Shown: piece after piece, positions 62,973 through 64,000 of the stretch | How the letters are laid out: each line of letters opens with the position of its first letter | How positions within the stretch are numbered: position 1 is the first letter of the stretch | Source of the DNA: Compostimonas suwonensis | GTDB taxonomy: Bacteria; Actinomycetota; Actinomycetes; Actinomycetales; Microbacteriaceae | Assembly (NCBI RefSeq): GCF_002797855.1 | Contig: NZ_PGFB01000001.1 | Span: forward strand, 186,001-250,000 | Direction: 5' to 3' | DNA: 64,000 bases | Notes under the pieces: model-generated | Databases searched by the model: none | Told to the model about the DNA's origin: nothing | The model's input: the letters and a program-made list of their open reading frames with translations, nothing else | Translations under genes and position numbers: made by a program

Positions 62973-64000
62973 CGGGTCATCCCCGCGTGGGCGGGGAGCA
63001 CGGACCACCGACGGCAGCCTCTCGCAATACCTCCGGATCATCCCCGCGTGAGCGGGGAACACCCTTCGAGCCACGCAGGCACTCCTCGGGCATGCGGATC
63101 ATCCCCGCGTGGGCGGGGAACACGCGACGCCGAGGAGCCATCCGAATTACGAGAACGGATCATCCCCGCGTGGCGGGGAACACGAATCTGAACAGTCACT
63201 TCTCTCTCCCTCTCACGGATCATCCCCGCGTGGGCGGGGAACACAGCGGGTGGGAAGAGGGTAAGAACCCTAGAAACGGATCATCCCCGCGTGGGCGGGG
63301 AACACCAACTCGCGCAGTTCGTCGTCGGGCGGCGCATCGGATCATCCCCGCGTGGGCGGGGAACACGACCGACCGGCAGATCCCCGCATCCTGATCGACG
63401 GATCATCCCCGCGTGGGCGGGGAACGCCAAGGGCCCTAACAAGACGGCGTAGCCGTCACCGGATCATCCCCGCGTGGGCGGGGAGCACATCGTGAAAACC
63501 GTGATGTGGCATGTAACGAGCGGATCATCCCCGCGTGGGCGGGGAGCACCCGCGTGAGGCGGGCGTTTAGGGTGCGTTTGCCGGATCATCCCCGCGTGGG
63601 CGGGGAGCACCCTTTACCATCCAACAACGACGCGTAGTTGCTCGGATCATCCCCGCGTGGGCGGGGAGCACGTCACGGCAGGGCTCACCGGCCCAGCCGG
63701 AATCGGATCATCCCCGCGTGGGCGGGGAGCACCGTCCTCTGGTCCCTCGACGAGGGGCGCATACCGGATCATCCCCGCGTGGGCGGGGAGCACTGGCACA
63801 CTTTCGTCGACGGCCTCAGTGCTGACCGGATCATCCCCGCGTGGGCGGGGAGCACAATCTCGACAGTTCGTTCTCTGTGATTGCCAGCGGATCATCCCCG
63901 CGTGGGCGGGGAGCACTCTGATCCAAGAACGATAGGTCTGATCGACAACGGATCATCCCCGCGTGGGCGGGGAGCACTCGACGCGTCCGCACTCGACGCA
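62973..64000 (-). CRISPR. Type I-E CRISPR array 2 (continues beyond the window)
   Basis: Seventeen repeats begin at 62973 and recur about every 61 bp to 63949; a partial spacer reaches the edge. On the plus strand they read CGGATCATCCCCGCGTGG at the left. The crRNA sense is the minus strand (GTGTTCCCC or GTGCTCCCC, then GCCCACGC, then GGGGATGATCCG), so the leader should lie to the right, outside the window, and the old end lies by cas2. Repeats 2-8 have GGGGAAC ends and repeats 1 and 9-17 have GGGGAGCAC. Repeat 4 lacks one G, repeat 1 begins CGGGTC, and repeat 8 ends AACGC. Confidence 0.96.

Noticed and set aside
1-64000. tRNA, rRNA, prophage or integrase genes
   Set aside because: None could be recognised on either strand by motif or by context.

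Overview
The window is high-GC DNA with GTG/TTG starts, ATGA/GTGA overlaps and strong GC bias at third codon positions. An HspR-type (CTTGAGT-N7-ACTCAAG) heat-shock operator and the overall gene content point to an actinobacterium, most likely a soil or plant-associated member of the Microbacteriaceae (the family is inferred; there is no rRNA here).

Positions 1-22.6 kb form a deoxy-sugar utilisation locus. A secreted alpha-L-rhamnosidase (partial, minus strand) diverges from a rhamnose operon: an ABC importer (rhaT, rhaP, rhaQ, rhaS), mutarotase rhaM, isomerase rhaI, a fused rhamnulose-1-P aldolase/lactaldehyde dehydrogenase (rhaEW) and kinase rhaB. Three LacI-type palindromes (TGAAACGATTCA or one mismatch) each sit just downstream of a recognisable promoter: for the rhamnosidase, for the importer operon, and inside the end of rhaM for rhaI. 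A second, uncharacterised set follows: DeoR-type regulator, FGGY kinase, D-2-hydroxyacid dehydrogenase, SDR, a second sugar ABC importer with one permease, and a second rhaEW. The last two thirds of the second rhaEW are identical to the first apart from one base, while its first third is clearly diverged.

Positions 22.7-26.1 kb hold another hydroxyacid dehydrogenase, then a FadR-type regulator and an FMN-dependent L-lactate dehydrogenase. Together they could carry the lactate made from L-lactaldehyde on to pyruvate.

Positions 26.3-51.7 kb are mostly ordinary chromosomal genes: an M23 peptidase, an HspR-controlled Clp ATPase, an alcohol dehydrogenase, a SWIM-SNF2 helicase, an EEP-family hydrolase, an NmrA-like protein, an LLM flavoprotein, an FAH-family enzyme, a DUF72 protein, kynureninase, an acetyl esterase, a POT peptide transporter, an alpha/beta hydrolase, two envelope proteins, and an arginine-to-glutamate-semialdehyde unit (DDAH-like, rocD, Lrp/AsnC). 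Several families of 60-82 bp palindromic intergenic repeats are scattered through it, plus an 18-bp minisatellite.

Positions 51.9 kb to the end are a complete type I-E CRISPR-Cas locus: array 1 (25 intact repeats plus a degenerate last one), cas3-cas8e-cse2-cas7e-cas5e-cas6e-cas1-cas2, then array 2 (at least 17 repeats, running off the window). The repeats are in opposite orientation, so both arrays have their old (trailer) ends facing the cas genes. Array 1 holds two near-identical spacers. Array 2 shows a step-like change in repeat sequence along its length.
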